DNA of 64,000 nucleotides, taken from assembly GCA_017415025.1 (NCBI GenBank), contig JAFQJH010000004.1, positions 1-64,000 on the forward strand. The letters run 5' to 3'. Both the position numbers and the translations under genes were made by a program. Source of the DNA: Clostridia bacterium (GTDB taxonomy: Bacteria; Bacillota; Clostridia; Oscillospirales; Acutalibacteraceae). Positions 16,680 through 25,509 of this stretch are shown one piece after another. The notes below the pieces were generated by a model that was not told the DNA's origin, searched no databases, and saw only the letters and a program-made list of their open reading frames with translations. How positions within the stretch are numbered: position 1 is the first letter of the stretch; every line of letters starts with the position of its first letter.

Positions 16680-17535
16680 AAGTTTTCTCTCCGTTTAATA
16701 TTTCGGGATTAAGTAATAAAGTATATTCTCCCCGCGAAAGATTGTTTTTGGTGACAGCTATATAAGTTTTATCCGTCCTCACGGTGCGCGTTGCGGTTTT
16801 AACCTCTATGTAATCGGGACGGAACACAGGCAGAACACCCGTACCCGAGACGGTTTTGTGCGTCACAACGCGGAAATCGGGCGAAGGCGTTATTTCTTTG
16901 CCGTCAAGATATTCGCGCACGGCAGACGGCAGAATCTTTTCTAACGTACCGTATTCCCCGAGTGCAACGGGAAAGCCGCTGAACGCTTCGCAAAGAGAGT
17001 TGCCCGTATCAATCAGCGCGGTTGCGTTCACTGTTTTATCGCCCGATGCAATGCTGACAAGTGCCACACTCTCCTTTGGTGCGGTACGTGCCGTGAAGTG
17101 CGAAATCGCACTGACAATTGCAAAGCTGACAACAGTTGAAACAGCAAGCACAACAAGGTCGATGTCAAAATACACCGCGCCGTTGTTATAAACCATTCCT
17201 ATCGGTGCAACCGTCACCCAGAGGACAAGCATTATCCCGCCGAAGCCGAGACTGACGGCAAAAAACGTAAAAAAGCTTCGCAGGAAATACCGCAGATTTT
17301 TATACCCGAAGGCGGCAAAAACAATCAGTGCCGTTGCGCCAAGTCGGATAACAAGCTCCGCAACCTTCGGCAATGCAGGCAGAAAAATCACAAGCCCGTA
17401 AAGTGCGCCGATTGATGCGCCGAGAAGGAGTCTCGACGGCGGTGATTTTCTTTTCATAATCATCGATGAACACATCAGCAAAGCGTAATTTACAAAAAGA
17501 TTTATCACAAGCAACACGTCTGCGTATACCGTCAT
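16660..17535 (-). CDS. spoIIGA: Sigma-E processing peptidase SpoIIGA
   Basis: 291 residues from ATG 17535 (GAGGTGG upstream); the frame extends much further upstream but that part overlaps the divergent lipoprotein gene and reads poly-Val, so it is rejected. Five membrane segments occupy the first ~150 residues, then a cytosolic aspartic-protease-like domain with DTGNSL near residue 188 (catalytic Asp). It cleaves the pro-sequence of sigma-E at the septum in response to a forespore signal. It overlaps sigE by 20 bases, so the protease and its substrate are co-translated. Confidence 0.93.
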   Translation of the reverse strand: MTVYADVLLVINLFVNYALLMCSSMIMKRKSPPSRLLLGASIGALYGLVIFLPALPKVAELVIRLGATALIVFAAFGYKNLRYFLRSFFTFFAVSLGFGGIMLVLWVTVAPIGMVYNNGAVYFDIDLVVLAVSTVVSFAIVSAISHFTARTAPKESVALVSIASGDKTVNATALIDTGNSLCEAFSGFPVALGEYGTLEKILPSAVREYLDGKEITPSPDFRVVTHKTVSGTGVLPVFRPDYIEVKTATRTVRTDKTYIAVTKNNLSRGEYTLLLNPEILNGEKTYAQAVK

Positions 17536-17665
17536 CCCGACCACCTCGGCTATATTATACGAAGCGGTACAGGAAAATTTTGTCAAAAAAGGCGATATAA
17601 ATTTATATTGCAAAACAAAATATTGCTGATATAATATAATCAGTAAAGACAAGGAGCTGTTACTT

Positions 17666-18193
17666 ATGAAAAAGACAAGAATAATTGCTTTCATCAGCGT
17701 ATTTATTTTAATAATCTCAACTCTGTGTGCGTGCGAAATAACCTTTGGTGAAAAGCCGACCACTACAACAACGACAACCACGACCACCACAGCCGAATCT
17801 CCGACAGAAGCGTCAACCACGACAACGACGGAGAAAAAGATCGAGACAGACAGCCTTGACACTCTCCTCAATCTTATCAAGGACTATCCCCTCGGCACAG
17901 CAGGCTCAGCGGTAAAGGCTGATACGATTGCTTACCGTATTCTCAACTTTACCGAGCACAGCAATTATGACATCAGCGATGTAAAAAATGATTATGACAA
18001 TTTCCTTTCTGACCTGAGTGATACGCAGAAGCTCGTTTATGAAGAGAATTTTGCAGAAATTGATTATGTGGTAAGAAAGATAATAAAGGACAAGGACTAT
18101 GTTTCACTGTCAAGCTATGTTGCAATACCGAAGGACGGCGGCGAGTTCTCTCTTCTCAATTATGAAACTCTTTATGATGTAATTTCAAAATAA
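17666..18193 (+). CDS. Lipoprotein with threonine-rich linker, unknown function
   Basis: 175 residues. Lipoprotein signal peptide with an STLCAC lipobox (Cys near residue 23), then a linker of eleven consecutive Thr plus a second Thr/Glu/Ser stretch up to about residue 58, which would hold the C-terminal domain away from the membrane and could be glycosylated. The C-terminal ~115 residues are alpha-helical and acidic and match no family I know. TATAAT-like sequence near 17630 and AAGGAG before the ATG support the start. It is divergent from spoIIGA, and ends at a strong terminator. Confidence 0.82.
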   Translation: MKKTRIIAFISVFILIISTLCACEITFGEKPTTTTTTTTTTTAESPTEASTTTTTEKKIETDSLDTLLNLIKDYPLGTAGSAVKADTIAYRILNFTEHSNYDISDVKNDYDNFLSDLSDTQKLVYEENFAEIDYVVRKIIKDKDYVSLSSYVAIPKDGGEFSLLNYETLYDVISK

Positions 18194-18200
18194 TGGTCTG

Positions 18201-18228
18201 ACAGGCGGCTTCGGCTGCCTGTTTTTTC
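18201..18228 (+). terminator. Rho-independent terminator
   Basis: ACAGGCGGC, TTCG loop, GCTGCCTGT followed by TTTTTC. Confidence 0.9.
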
Positions 18229-18292
18229 TTGACTGAAATAATTTAATATGATATATTTTATATAATATTTTTCATAAATTCGGAGGGATTTT

Positions 18293-19549
18293 ATGACAAC
18301 CGCAAAAACAGGTGCAAAATTCATTTTTGATTTTTGTAAAACAATCATTGACAAGCACGGCCCGCGTCTTCCCGGCAGTGACGAAGAAAAAGCCGCACAG
18401 GCTGACATCGCAAAAATAATGGAAAATGCGACGGGTGTTAAGCCGACCGTTGAAAAGTTCAAGCTCGCACCCCGTGCCAGCATCGGTGCTATCCCCTACC
18501 TCGGATATGCAGGCTTTGCCGCACTCGCTCTTTATTACATTCATCCGGTTCCTGCCTTTATTGTTTCTTTGTGCACCTTGCTTTTTGCAGTTGTTCAGGT
18601 TTTTACATACAAGGGCTGGTTTGACAGATTCTTCAAGCAGGAGGAAAGCTGTAACGTTTACTCCGTAATGGAAGGTAAGGGCGAAATCGACCACACAATC
18701 GTTTTCAGCGGTCACGCAGACAGCAGCTGGCTGTGGCAGATGGCGGCAAAAAATCCGAAAACAATGATTCTCCGCACGGTGCTCGGTGTTGTCGGCGTTG
18801 TTTCAATTATCATCGGTTCACTTCTTCGTTTCATTTTTGATATGTGGAGCGTTGTCAAGCCCGAAGAGATGGCTACTCCGCTCTATCTTTTCCTTCTTAT
18901 CACTCCGCTTCTTTTTGTATACGGACTTTATTCACTTTGCATCTACCTTTCACACGATAAGAAAAAGGCATCTCCCGGTGCTATGGATAACCTTACGGGT
19001 GTCGGTGCATCAATCCTTATGGGTAAGTACTTCAAGGAAAATCCCGATAAGCTCCCCGACAACTGCCGTGTAATCATCGCTTCTCTCGGCAGTGAGGAGG
19101 CAGGACTTAAGGGCTCGGAAGCATTTATGAAGGCACATGCAGGCGATAAAAACCTTCTTATCAATCCGTATTTCTTCAACATCGACAGCCTTCGCGATTA
19201 TGAGCACTTCAACGCAGTCAAGGGTGACTCGTGGCTGATGTCCAAATTTGACGACGATATGAAGAATATGCTCGTCAAGGCATTCGAAAACGCAGGCGTT
19301 AAGCCGAATATCATCGTTAATCCCGTTGGCGGCTGTGACAGTACACCGATCTGCCGTGCAGGCTATAAGACAATCACCTTTGCCGCACAGAAGCCCGATG
19401 TTACGGACTATTACCACACCTACCGCGATACCTGTGACGGACTTGATATGAACACTCTCGAAAAGAGCGTTGACATCATCATCGACGTTACAGAACAGAT
19501 CCACGAGCATCATAAGAAGAACGGCTATAAGCTGACGAAGTGTAAATAA
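18293..19549 (+). CDS. Membrane-inserted M28-family zinc aminopeptidase
   Basis: 418 residues. The complete M28 two-zinc set can be placed: His141 in FSGHADSS, Asp232 in AMDNLTG, Glu268/Glu269 in LGSEEAG, Asp298 in NIDSL, His375 in YYHTYRDTC. Three hydrophobic stretches (about 65-105, 157-182, 193-219) interrupt the sequence before the main catalytic block, so the peptidase domain is fused with membrane helices. No cleavable signal peptide. The family removes N-terminal amino acids from peptides. Start ATG has CGGAGGG upstream. Monocistronic. Confidence 0.88.
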   Translation: MTTAKTGAKFIFDFCKTIIDKHGPRLPGSDEEKAAQADIAKIMENATGVKPTVEKFKLAPRASIGAIPYLGYAGFAALALYYIHPVPAFIVSLCTLLFAVVQVFTYKGWFDRFFKQEESCNVYSVMEGKGEIDHTIVFSGHADSSWLWQMAAKNPKTMILRTVLGVVGVVSIIIGSLLRFIFDMWSVVKPEEMATPLYLFLLITPLLFVYGLYSLCIYLSHDKKKASPGAMDNLTGVGASILMGKYFKENPDKLPDNCRVIIASLGSEEAGLKGSEAFMKAHAGDKNLLINPYFFNIDSLRDYEHFNAVKGDSWLMSKFDDDMKNMLVKAFENAGVKPNIIVNPVGGCDSTPICRAGYKTITFAAQKPDVTDYYHTYRDTCDGLDMNTLEKSVDIIIDVTEQIHEHHKKNGYKLTKCK

Positions 19550-19555
19550 AAGCTT

Positions 19556-19706
19556 AACCCTGCGGAGCAATCCGCAGGGTTTGTTGTTGCAAATTTTAAT
19601 TTGTCGGGGAGAAATAAAAAGTCAGTAGAACAATGGCGCCCCTGAAAGGGGAGCTGGCACGACGAAGTCGTGACTGAGGGGTTTCGTTGCGAAGCAACGA
19701 GGGAAA
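19556..19706. repeat. Direct repeat copy 1 (terminator plus palindromic element)
   Basis: 151 bases that recur at 21968-22117 with three differences (two substitutions and one T deleted). It begins with a terminator hairpin AACCCTGCGGA / TCCGCAGGGTT that serves the M28 gene, then a shared stretch with CCCCTGAAAGGGGAG and GACGAAGTCG. It flanks the XRE-LRR cassette on its left. Confidence 0.9.
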
Positions 19707-19779
19707 TTTGATATTACAAGGAAAATTGCCCTTCGGGCAACCCCTCTGTCTGCTCCGCAGACATCTCCCCTTTCAGGGG
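19639..19779. mobile_element. MITE-like element with 15-bp terminal inverted repeats
   Basis: CCCCTGAAAGGGGAG at 19639-19653 is exactly reverse-complemented at 19765-19779 (CTCCCCTTTCAGGGG), 141 bases end to end, with further inner pairing (GAGGGGTT with AACCCCTC). No ORF inside. The size and inverted ends suit a non-autonomous transposable element; transposition is inferred. Confidence 0.6.
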
Positions 19780-19895
19780 TGATTATGATTGTGCATCAAT
19801 TTAATTATACCAAATATCCCTACAAACTTCCAATTTATCGTTTAAAACTTACATAAAAACAAAAAGCAAGGAGGGATGAACGATTCCTTCCTTGT

Positions 19896-20108
19896 TTATT
19901 TATATCTCTGTTTAATTTCGGTTTGCTTTAAGATGTAGTCGATGCTGGTATCGTACAGTCTGGATAATTTTATCAGAATTTCATCTGTCAGAGGCTGAAC
20001 ACCCGTTTCTATATAGCTGTATTTACGTTGAGTAATGCCTATTTTATCAGCGACCATCTGTTGTGTCAGGTCGTTATCCTCACGCAAATCCTTGATTCTG
20101 TTGTTCAT
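19896..20108 (-). CDS. XRE-family HTH transcriptional regulator
   Basis: 70 residues from ATG 20108 (GGTGAT 6 bases upstream); longer starts lie before it. Nearly the whole protein is one Cro/C1-type helix-turn-helix: IKDLREDNDLTQQMVADKIG, then ITQRKYSYIETG and a typical LIKLSRLYDTSIDYILKQT end. No sensor domain. It is divergent from the LRR gene, and three 17-bp palindromes with core TAGATA...TATCTA fill the gap between them, one inside the promoter of the LRR gene. It is therefore the likely repressor of that gene and of itself. Confidence 0.88.
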   Translation of the reverse strand: MNNRIKDLREDNDLTQQMVADKIGITQRKYSYIETGVQPLTDEILIKLSRLYDTSIDYILKQTEIKQRYK

Positions 20109-20133
20109 ATTTATCACCATCAATATTTTATGC

Positions 20134-20205
20134 TAGATATTATTTATCTATTGACATTTAGATAAATATCATCTAAAATTAATTTAATTAGATAAATTTT
20201 ATCTA
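20134..20205. promoter_or_regulatory. Three operator-like palindromes around the LRR-gene promoter
   Basis: 17-bp imperfect palindromes: TAGATATTATTTATCTA (20134-20150), TAGATAAATATCATCTA (20159-20175) and TAGATAAATTTTATCTA (20189-20205), centres 25 and 30 bases apart. The promoter TTGACA (20151-20156), 17-base spacer, TAAAAT (20174-20179) has the second palindrome filling its spacer and the third just after the start point. This layout predicts repression by the adjacent XRE protein. Confidence 0.75.
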
Positions 20206-20225
20206 AAAATTTTAGGAGTGATAGT

Positions 20226-21959
20226 ATGAAAAACACTATTAAAAAGATTTCAGCGTTTTTGTTATCGTTGGTTCTGCTTCTCGGAATTGTTCCGCTTGCA
20301 GACCTCGATATAACAGCAAGCGCGGTTACATATACCTACAGCGGTACCTGCGGTGACAATCTGACATGGTATCTTGATACGGCTGTCTGCAATCTTATTA
20401 TCAGCGGTAAAGGAAAGATGTATGATTGGACAAGTGACGATGATGTTCCGTGGAGTAAATGTGATTCTTACATCAGCACCGTTACAATGGATAACGGAGT
20501 TGAAAACATAGGAGATTATGCTTTTGCCTTTAATTCAGGAGGACTGAATAATATTAAACTTCCTGACAGCATCACAAGTATAGGTGACTATGCGTTCTAT
20601 TATTCCGGACTGAAAAGCATAGATTTACCGGATAGTGTTATAAGTATAGGCGATTGTGCGTTCGGTCATAGCTTTATTACCGAGATCGAAATTCCGAAAA
20701 ATGTTACAAGTATCGGCGAGGACACATTTGCGGGTTGCTTTAACCTTGAAAGTGTTATAATACCGAATGGTGTCACAAGCATCGGTGATTATGCATTCTC
20801 TGGGTGCAGAAACTTAAAAAACACCGAAATTCCCGATAGTGTTACAAGTATCGGTATGTATGCATTCGGGCATTGTGATAGTTTGGAAAACCTGGTCATT
20901 CCTGATAGTGTCACGAGTATCGGTGAACGTGCATTCGCTAGTTGCGAAAACCTTAAAAATGTAACGATCGGCAAAGGTCTTAGCGTTATCAGTTGTGGTA
21001 CATTTGATTGGTGTCTAAGTCTGACAAATGTAACATTCTGTAACAGTGTTACAAGTATTGAAGATAATGCATTCGGATATGATGAAAACCTGACCGATAT
21101 TTACTATAAAGGTACTCAAGAACAGTGGAACAAAATAATGATTTATATTGGAAACGACCCTCTCTTCAACGCAAATATTCATTTTGTTGAACACGAACAT
21201 GTATACACCGCAGTAGTAACTCCGCCGACCTGTCAGTCACAGGGCTACACTACTTATACCTGTGCCGAGTGCGGCGACAGCTACGTTGACGATTACACGG
21301 ATACCGTTGACCACTACTACCTTGACGGCAAATGCATCTGGTGCGGAGATACAAACGTTACTCCCTCAAGCATCATTGATATAACTTACACTCCGTCAGA
21401 CAGCGCACGCAAGCTGTTCACCGTTACCTGTGCCGACAGAGCACAGATGATTCAGTTCATCGAGCCCGACGGCGGTACAAGAACATATTACAGAAACAAC
21501 GCTAACGTTAAAATCACAAGCTACAACGCAGACGGTGAGGTTGTCGGTGAATTGAGCCGTGACCTTGCTTACGAGGTTTGGGAGATTTATTCAAATATGA
21601 GCATCGGCACAACAATCAAAGTTCGCGCAAAGTTCCAGAGCAGATGGGAGCTCGATAAGCGCTCACTCTTTATTTATGAATACAACCCCGTAATCTCAAT
21701 GGAGCTTTCGAGAACATCCGGCAAGAAGGGCCCCGTCCCTGCAACTGTTGTTGCTGACGAAAAGACAGAGAACGTAAAGTTCAAAATGCCGAACGGAACG
21801 TCTGTAACTGTAACGCAGTTCACGACTGACAAAAACGGAAACCGCGTATTCAAGGGTAATGCCTGGGCAAACGAGGACGGACTTAATGTTATCACCGTAA
21901 CTATCCGCCGCAAAAACGTTACAAAAACCGTTGGTACACTCGAGTATACAGTTGAATAA
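20226..21959 (+). CDS. Secreted BspA-type leucine-rich repeat protein
   Basis: 577 residues. A signal peptide (MKNTIKKISAFLLSLVLLLG core, cleavage near ASA-VTY) is followed by about nine LRR_5 repeats from residue ~95 to ~300, each with the IPDSVTSIGxxAFxxCxxL pattern typical of BspA/Treponema surface LRRs. Next comes a Cys-rich linker (CQSQGYTTYTCAECGDSY, CIWCGD) and a C-terminal region of ~190 residues with beta-rich repeats of unknown role. No LPxTG or dockerin seen. Likely an extracellular adhesin or binding protein. GGAGTG precedes the ATG; expression is probably under the divergent XRE regulator. Confidence 0.88.
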   Translation: MKNTIKKISAFLLSLVLLLGIVPLADLDITASAVTYTYSGTCGDNLTWYLDTAVCNLIISGKGKMYDWTSDDDVPWSKCDSYISTVTMDNGVENIGDYAFAFNSGGLNNIKLPDSITSIGDYAFYYSGLKSIDLPDSVISIGDCAFGHSFITEIEIPKNVTSIGEDTFAGCFNLESVIIPNGVTSIGDYAFSGCRNLKNTEIPDSVTSIGMYAFGHCDSLENLVIPDSVTSIGERAFASCENLKNVTIGKGLSVISCGTFDWCLSLTNVTFCNSVTSIEDNAFGYDENLTDIYYKGTQEQWNKIMIYIGNDPLFNANIHFVEHEHVYTAVVTPPTCQSQGYTTYTCAECGDSYVDDYTDTVDHYYLDGKCIWCGDTNVTPSSIIDITYTPSDSARKLFTVTCADRAQMIQFIEPDGGTRTYYRNNANVKITSYNADGEVVGELSRDLAYEVWEIYSNMSIGTTIKVRAKFQSRWELDKRSLFIYEYNPVISMELSRTSGKKGPVPATVVADEKTENVKFKMPNGTSVTVTQFTTDKNGNRVFKGNAWANEDGLNVITVTIRRKNVTKTVGTLEYTVE

Positions 21960-21967
21960 GTATTACA

Positions 21968-22117
21968 AACCCTGCGGAGCAATCCGCAGGGTTTGTTGTT
22001 GCAAGTTTTAATTTGTCGGGGAGAAATAAAAAGTCAGTAGAACAATGGCGCCCCTGAAAGGGGAGCTGGCACGACGAAGTCGTGACTGAGGGGTTCGTTG
22101 CAAAGCAACGAGGGAAA
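21968..22117. repeat. Direct repeat copy 2 (terminator plus palindromic element)
   Basis: Near-identical to 19556-19706. Its first ~30 bases form the terminator of the LRR gene. Unlike copy 1 its right-hand inverted end has diverged (CCTTCCCTTTCAGAGAAGG near 22180-22198). The rest of the gap to 22330 contains more palindromes, including GGCTCCCTTGTGTAAAGGGAGCC near 22293-22315, and no gene. Confidence 0.88.
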
Positions 22118-22336
22118 CAAGATAAATCAAAGAGATTTTTTGGTCGCTGACGCTCCACCCATCCGCCCTGTCGGGCACCTTCCCTTTCAGAGAAGGCTGC
22201 TTGTCTTTAGCTTGTTTCAAAATTGAAAAAACATCGACAAACTCCAATTTGTCGGTATGTCTTAAAGCCAGATTTAGCTCGAATAGAGCCGGCTCCCTTG
22301 TGTAAAGGGAGCCGAAAGGTTTGTCATCAGTCTGAA

Positions 22337-22360
22337 CCGCCCGAGAATCTCGGGCGGTAA
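22337..22360 (-). terminator. Hairpin after glnA
   Basis: ACCGCCCGAGA / TCTCGGGCGGT stem just past the glnA stop, GC-rich but with a weak T tail on the minus strand. Confidence 0.55.
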
Positions 22361-22370
22361 TTTTTGTCTC

Positions 22371-23708
22371 TTAATATTTAGCAAGGTAGTTATCAATTTC
22401 CCACTGTGAAATTGAGGTGCGGTAGCCTTCCCATTCCTTGCGCTTTGCTTCGATAAACTTTGTGTAAACGTGCTCGCCGAGTGATTCCTTGATGAACTCA
22501 CTGCTTTCAAACTCGTTGACAGCCTCTTCAAGCGAGCCGGGAAGAGACGTGATGCCGTCTGCCTCTCTCTCTTCGGGTGTCATATCAAAGATATTCTTAA
22601 CAGTTGACTTCGGCGGCATATATCCCTTTTCGATACCGTCAAGACCTGCAAGCAGGCAGAGTGCCATTTCAAGATACGGGTTACAAGCGGGGTCTGCACT
22701 TCTGAGCTCAACTCTCGTTCCCTTACCTCTTGCCTTCGGAACACGGACAAGTGCCGAGCGGTTGGATGCCGACCAAGCGATATATACGGGTGCTTCATAG
22801 CCCGGAACAAGACGCTTATAGGAGTTTACAAGCGGATTGTTGATTGCCGTTGTTGCCTTGATATGCTTCATAATACCTGCGATGAAATGAAGTGCAATCT
22901 TTGAAAGACCGAACTCTCCGTCAGGATCGTAGAAAACATTGTTGCCCTCTTTATCAAAGAGTGACATATTGGTATGCATACCCGAGCCTGCGATGCCGTA
23001 AATCGGCTTCGGGAGGAAGGTAGCATAAAGTCCGTGCATCTGTGCATACTTCTTGACAACATATTTGAAGGTCATAACCTTATCGGCAACGTCGAGAACA
23101 TCGCTGTATTTGAAGTCGATTTCGTGCTGACCCTCTGCACACTCGTGGTGAGAAGCCTCAATCTCAAAGCCCATTTCCTCAAGTGCGATACACATATCTC
23201 TGCGGCAGTTTCCGCCGAGGTCAACGTTATCAAGGTCGAAGTAGCCGCCCTTGTCATGTGTCTTTGTTGTGGGTCTGCCCTCGTCGTCTGTATGGAAGAG
23301 GAAGAACTCAAGCTCGGGACCGACGTTGAACTTAAAGCCCATCTTATCAGCCTTTTCGATTGCACGCTTGAGCACGTTTCTCGGGTCGCCGATGAACGGA
23401 GTTCTGTCTGCGTTGTAAACGTCACAGATAAGTCTTGCCGTTGTGCCGTATCTCTCGTGATCCCAGGGAAGCACAACAAAGGAATCGTAATCGGGATAAA
23501 GGTACATATCCGACTCTTCAACACGAACGAAGCCCTCGATTGATGAACCGTCTGCCATACACTCGTTGTCAAGTGCCTTTTCAAGCTGGTTGATAGTAAT
23601 GGCAACATTCTTCATACAACCGAGAATATCCGTAAACTGAAGTCTTATAAAACGGACGTTCTGTTCTTTTGCAAGTCGGAGAATATCTTCCTTTGTGTAC
23701 TTACTCAT
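22371..23708 (-). CDS. glnA: Glutamine synthetase, type I (GSI-alpha)
   Basis: 445 residues from ATG 23708 (GAGGT 6 bases upstream), the length of Gram-positive GSI-alpha. It makes glutamine from glutamate, ammonia and ATP. The Asp-Glu N-terminal domain is followed by the metal/nucleotide signatures GPELEFFLF near residue 130, [11 protein letters not shown] near 245, [19 protein letters not shown] near 300 and the [15 protein letters not shown] block near 340. No adenylylation-site insert of the beta class is apparent. Monocistronic with its own promoter. Confidence 0.97.
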   Translation of the reverse strand: MSKYTKEDILRLAKEQNVRFIRLQFTDILGCMKNVAITINQLEKALDNECMADGSSIEGFVRVEESDMYLYPDYDSFVVLPWDHERYGTTARLICDVYNADRTPFIGDPRNVLKRAIEKADKMGFKFNVGPELEFFLFHTDDEGRPTTKTHDKGGYFDLDNVDLGGNCRRDMCIALEEMGFEIEASHHECAEGQHEIDFKYSDVLDVADKVMTFKYVVKKYAQMHGLYATFLPKPIYGIAGSGMHTNMSLFDKEGNNVFYDPDGEFGLSKIALHFIAGIMKHIKATTAINNPLVNSYKRLVPGYEAPVYIAWSASNRSALVRVPKARGKGTRVELRSADPACNPYLEMALCLLAGLDGIEKGYMPPKSTVKNIFDMTPEEREADGITSLPGSLEEAVNEFESSEFIKESLGEHVYTKFIEAKRKEWEGYRTSISQWEIDNYLAKY

Positions 23709-23741
23709 TTCATTACCTCGCATTTACTGAATTATAAATAG

Positions 23742-23769
23742 ATTATATAGCATTTTGACCAAAAGTCAA
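23742..23769 (-). promoter_or_regulatory. glnA promoter with palindrome over the -35 box
   Basis: On the minus strand TTGACT (23769-23764), 16-base spacer, perfect TATAAT (23747-23742). The -35 box is half of a palindrome TTGAC-TTTTG-GTCAA (23755-23769), a candidate operator; it does not match the GlnR/TnrA consensus. Confidence 0.6.
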
Positions 23770-23799
23770 CCATATTTTTTAGTCAGAATTAAAGTCAAA

Positions 23800-24390
23800 T
23801 CAGTTCATTTCATCAAGAGTCAGGTTGTAGCTGGCAAGGAAATCATCCATAAAAGCCCTGACCTCCGGCATATCGATTTCTTCAAGATTTTTAAGGTTGA
23901 TTTTTGCCGCCTTATCAAAGTCGCGGTTACCCGCCTTTGCTTCCTCGATGCACTTGGTGTAAGCGCAGATTTTATCCGCCGCCTTGACGAATTTCCAGAG
24001 CTGACGGTCAGCATCCTGCTTAATGAAATACGGCGCATATTCCGTGCGCAAATCCTCTGGAAGCATATCAAGAAGCGCATTGCAGGCATCGTCCTCAACC
24101 TGGTCGTAGGCTTCTTTAATCTGTCGGCTGTAATACTTGACAGGTGTCGGCATATCGCCCGTTATAATTTCGGGGGCATCGTGAAAAACGCCGAGTACAG
24201 CCGCTCTGTCCGCATTGACGTTACCGCCGAAGCGCGTATTATGAATAACCGCAAGTGCGTGAGCAACCGTTGCAACCTCAAGCGAATGCTCGCTGATATT
24301 TTCGGTATGCGTATTGCGCATCAGCGCCCAGCGGTTGATATATTTCATTCTTGAAAGCATCGCAAAAAAATGATTCTTCTTTTTTGCCAT
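23800..24390 (-). CDS. YfbR-like HD-domain 5'-deoxynucleotidase
   Basis: 196 residues from ATG 24390 (GGAGAT upstream). HD-superfamily signature: ENISEHSLEVATVAHALAVI with the first His, GVFHDAPEIITGDMPTPVKY with HD and the YfbR-specific tail of that motif, and a later DxxLW-like KQDADRQLWKFVKAADKI block. YfbR-type enzymes dephosphorylate deoxynucleoside 5'-monophosphates in a metal-dependent way. Cytoplasmic. It is divergent from the yhaM-like gene, which also carries an HD domain but is not its paralogue in layout. Confidence 0.88.
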   Translation of the reverse strand: MAKKKNHFFAMLSRMKYINRWALMRNTHTENISEHSLEVATVAHALAVIHNTRFGGNVNADRAAVLGVFHDAPEIITGDMPTPVKYYSRQIKEAYDQVEDDACNALLDMLPEDLRTEYAPYFIKQDADRQLWKFVKAADKICAYTKCIEEAKAGNRDFDKAAKINLKNLEEIDMPEVRAFMDDFLASYNLTLDEMN

Positions 24391-24523
24391 AGTAAAACAT
24401 CTCCAATATAAACTCTGTAAAAATTTTATCATACGGCAATTACTTTTGCAAGAAAAATCTCTTTTATTTATATTGTATGTATGATATAATATAGTACATT
24501 CTCATAGATTGTGAGGGATTTTT

Positions 24524-25495
24524 TTGAATTTTACTGAAATTAACAAAAACGGAGGCGTTGAGGGCTTCTGCCTTGTCAAAAGTCTTGAGGTTAAAAAGAC
24601 CGCAAAGGGTGTCCCCTTCCTCGACCTTGTTCTGACGGACAGCTCGGGTGAAATCGGCGCAAAGCTCTGGGACTACAGGGAGGAGCTTCACGGTTCTGTT
24701 AAAATAAATTCTCTTATCAAAATCCGCGGTACCGTTTCGATTTTTAACGACGCCTTACAGCTCCGCATTGAGCGTGTCCGCCTTGCAACAGAGGCTGACG
24801 GAGTGCGTATGGAGGACTATGTTCCGAGTGCAGATTACAGCGGCGAGGATATGTATAATTATCTTTTTGATACAGTCAGCCGTTTTGAAAACGCACAGCT
24901 CAAAAAGCTCACTCTTACCATTCTTGAACAGAATAAAGAAAAGCTCCTCTACTGGCCTGCGGCTTTCAAGCTTCACCACGCTATCCGCGGCGGTCTTCTC
25001 TACCACACGCTTTCGATTCTCAAGCTTGCACAGGCCGTCTGCGAGGTTTATCCGAGTCTTGAAAAGGAACTGCTTTTCACAGGTGTTATCCTGCACGACG
25101 TCGCAAAGATTCAGGAATTTGACGTCAGCGAAACGGGCGTTGTTTCCGCTTACACGGTCGAGGGTACGCTCATCGGTCACCTTGTTAAGGGTGCGATGAA
25201 CATTGAAAAGGTCGGCGAAGAGCTCGGCATTGACAAGGAGCTTCTGATGCTTGTTGAGCACATGGTGCTTTCTCATCACGGTGAGCCCGAATTCGGCGCG
25301 GCGGTAAGACCGATGTTCCTCGAGGCTGAAATACTTTCACAGCTCGACCTTCTGGATGCACGGATTTTCGAAATTTCTCAAGCGGTATCCGAAACACAGC
25401 CGGGCGAATTCACACCCCGTCAGTGGGCACTTGATAACAGAAAACTTTATAATCACGGCTTGAAGGATGTTTTGCCGAAAGCCGATTTACTATAA
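24524..25495 (+). CDS. YhaM-like 3'-5' exoribonuclease (OB-fold plus HD domain)
   Basis: 323 residues starting at a TTG (GAGGG 6 bases upstream). Residues 1-90 form an OB-type nucleic-acid-binding fold (FLDLVLTDSSGEIGAKLWDY), residues 130-290 an HD domain with HHAIRGGLLYHTLSIL, ILHDVAKIQEFDV (HD pair) and EHMVLSHHGEPEFGA. This is the architecture of Bacillus YhaM, which trims RNA and single-stranded DNA. 14 bases before prmA, with which it is probably co-transcribed. Confidence 0.9.
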   Translation: MNFTEINKNGGVEGFCLVKSLEVKKTAKGVPFLDLVLTDSSGEIGAKLWDYREELHGSVKINSLIKIRGTVSIFNDALQLRIERVRLATEADGVRMEDYVPSADYSGEDMYNYLFDTVSRFENAQLKKLTLTILEQNKEKLLYWPAAFKLHHAIRGGLLYHTLSILKLAQAVCEVYPSLEKELLFTGVILHDVAKIQEFDVSETGVVSAYTVEGTLIGHLVKGAMNIEKVGEELGIDKELLMLVEHMVLSHHGEPEFGAAVRPMFLEAEILSQLDLLDARIFEISQAVSETQPGEFTPRQWALDNRKLYNHGLKDVLPKADLL

Positions 25496-25509
25496 TTAAG
25501 AGGTATACT

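Noticed and set aside
17755-17830. Thr-codon microsatellite as a phase-variation tract
   Set aside because: The repeats are triplets in frame within a linker; slippage would change length but not frame.
16660-17880. Long start for SpoIIGA (406 residues)
   Set aside because: The extension overlaps the divergent lipoprotein gene and reads a poly-Val stretch antisense to its Thr linker. ATG 17535 has a Shine-Dalgarno and gives the family length.
20226-21959. LPxTG or dockerin anchor in the LRR protein
   Set aside because: No LPxTG motif or dockerin pair is visible; its attachment to the cell is left open.
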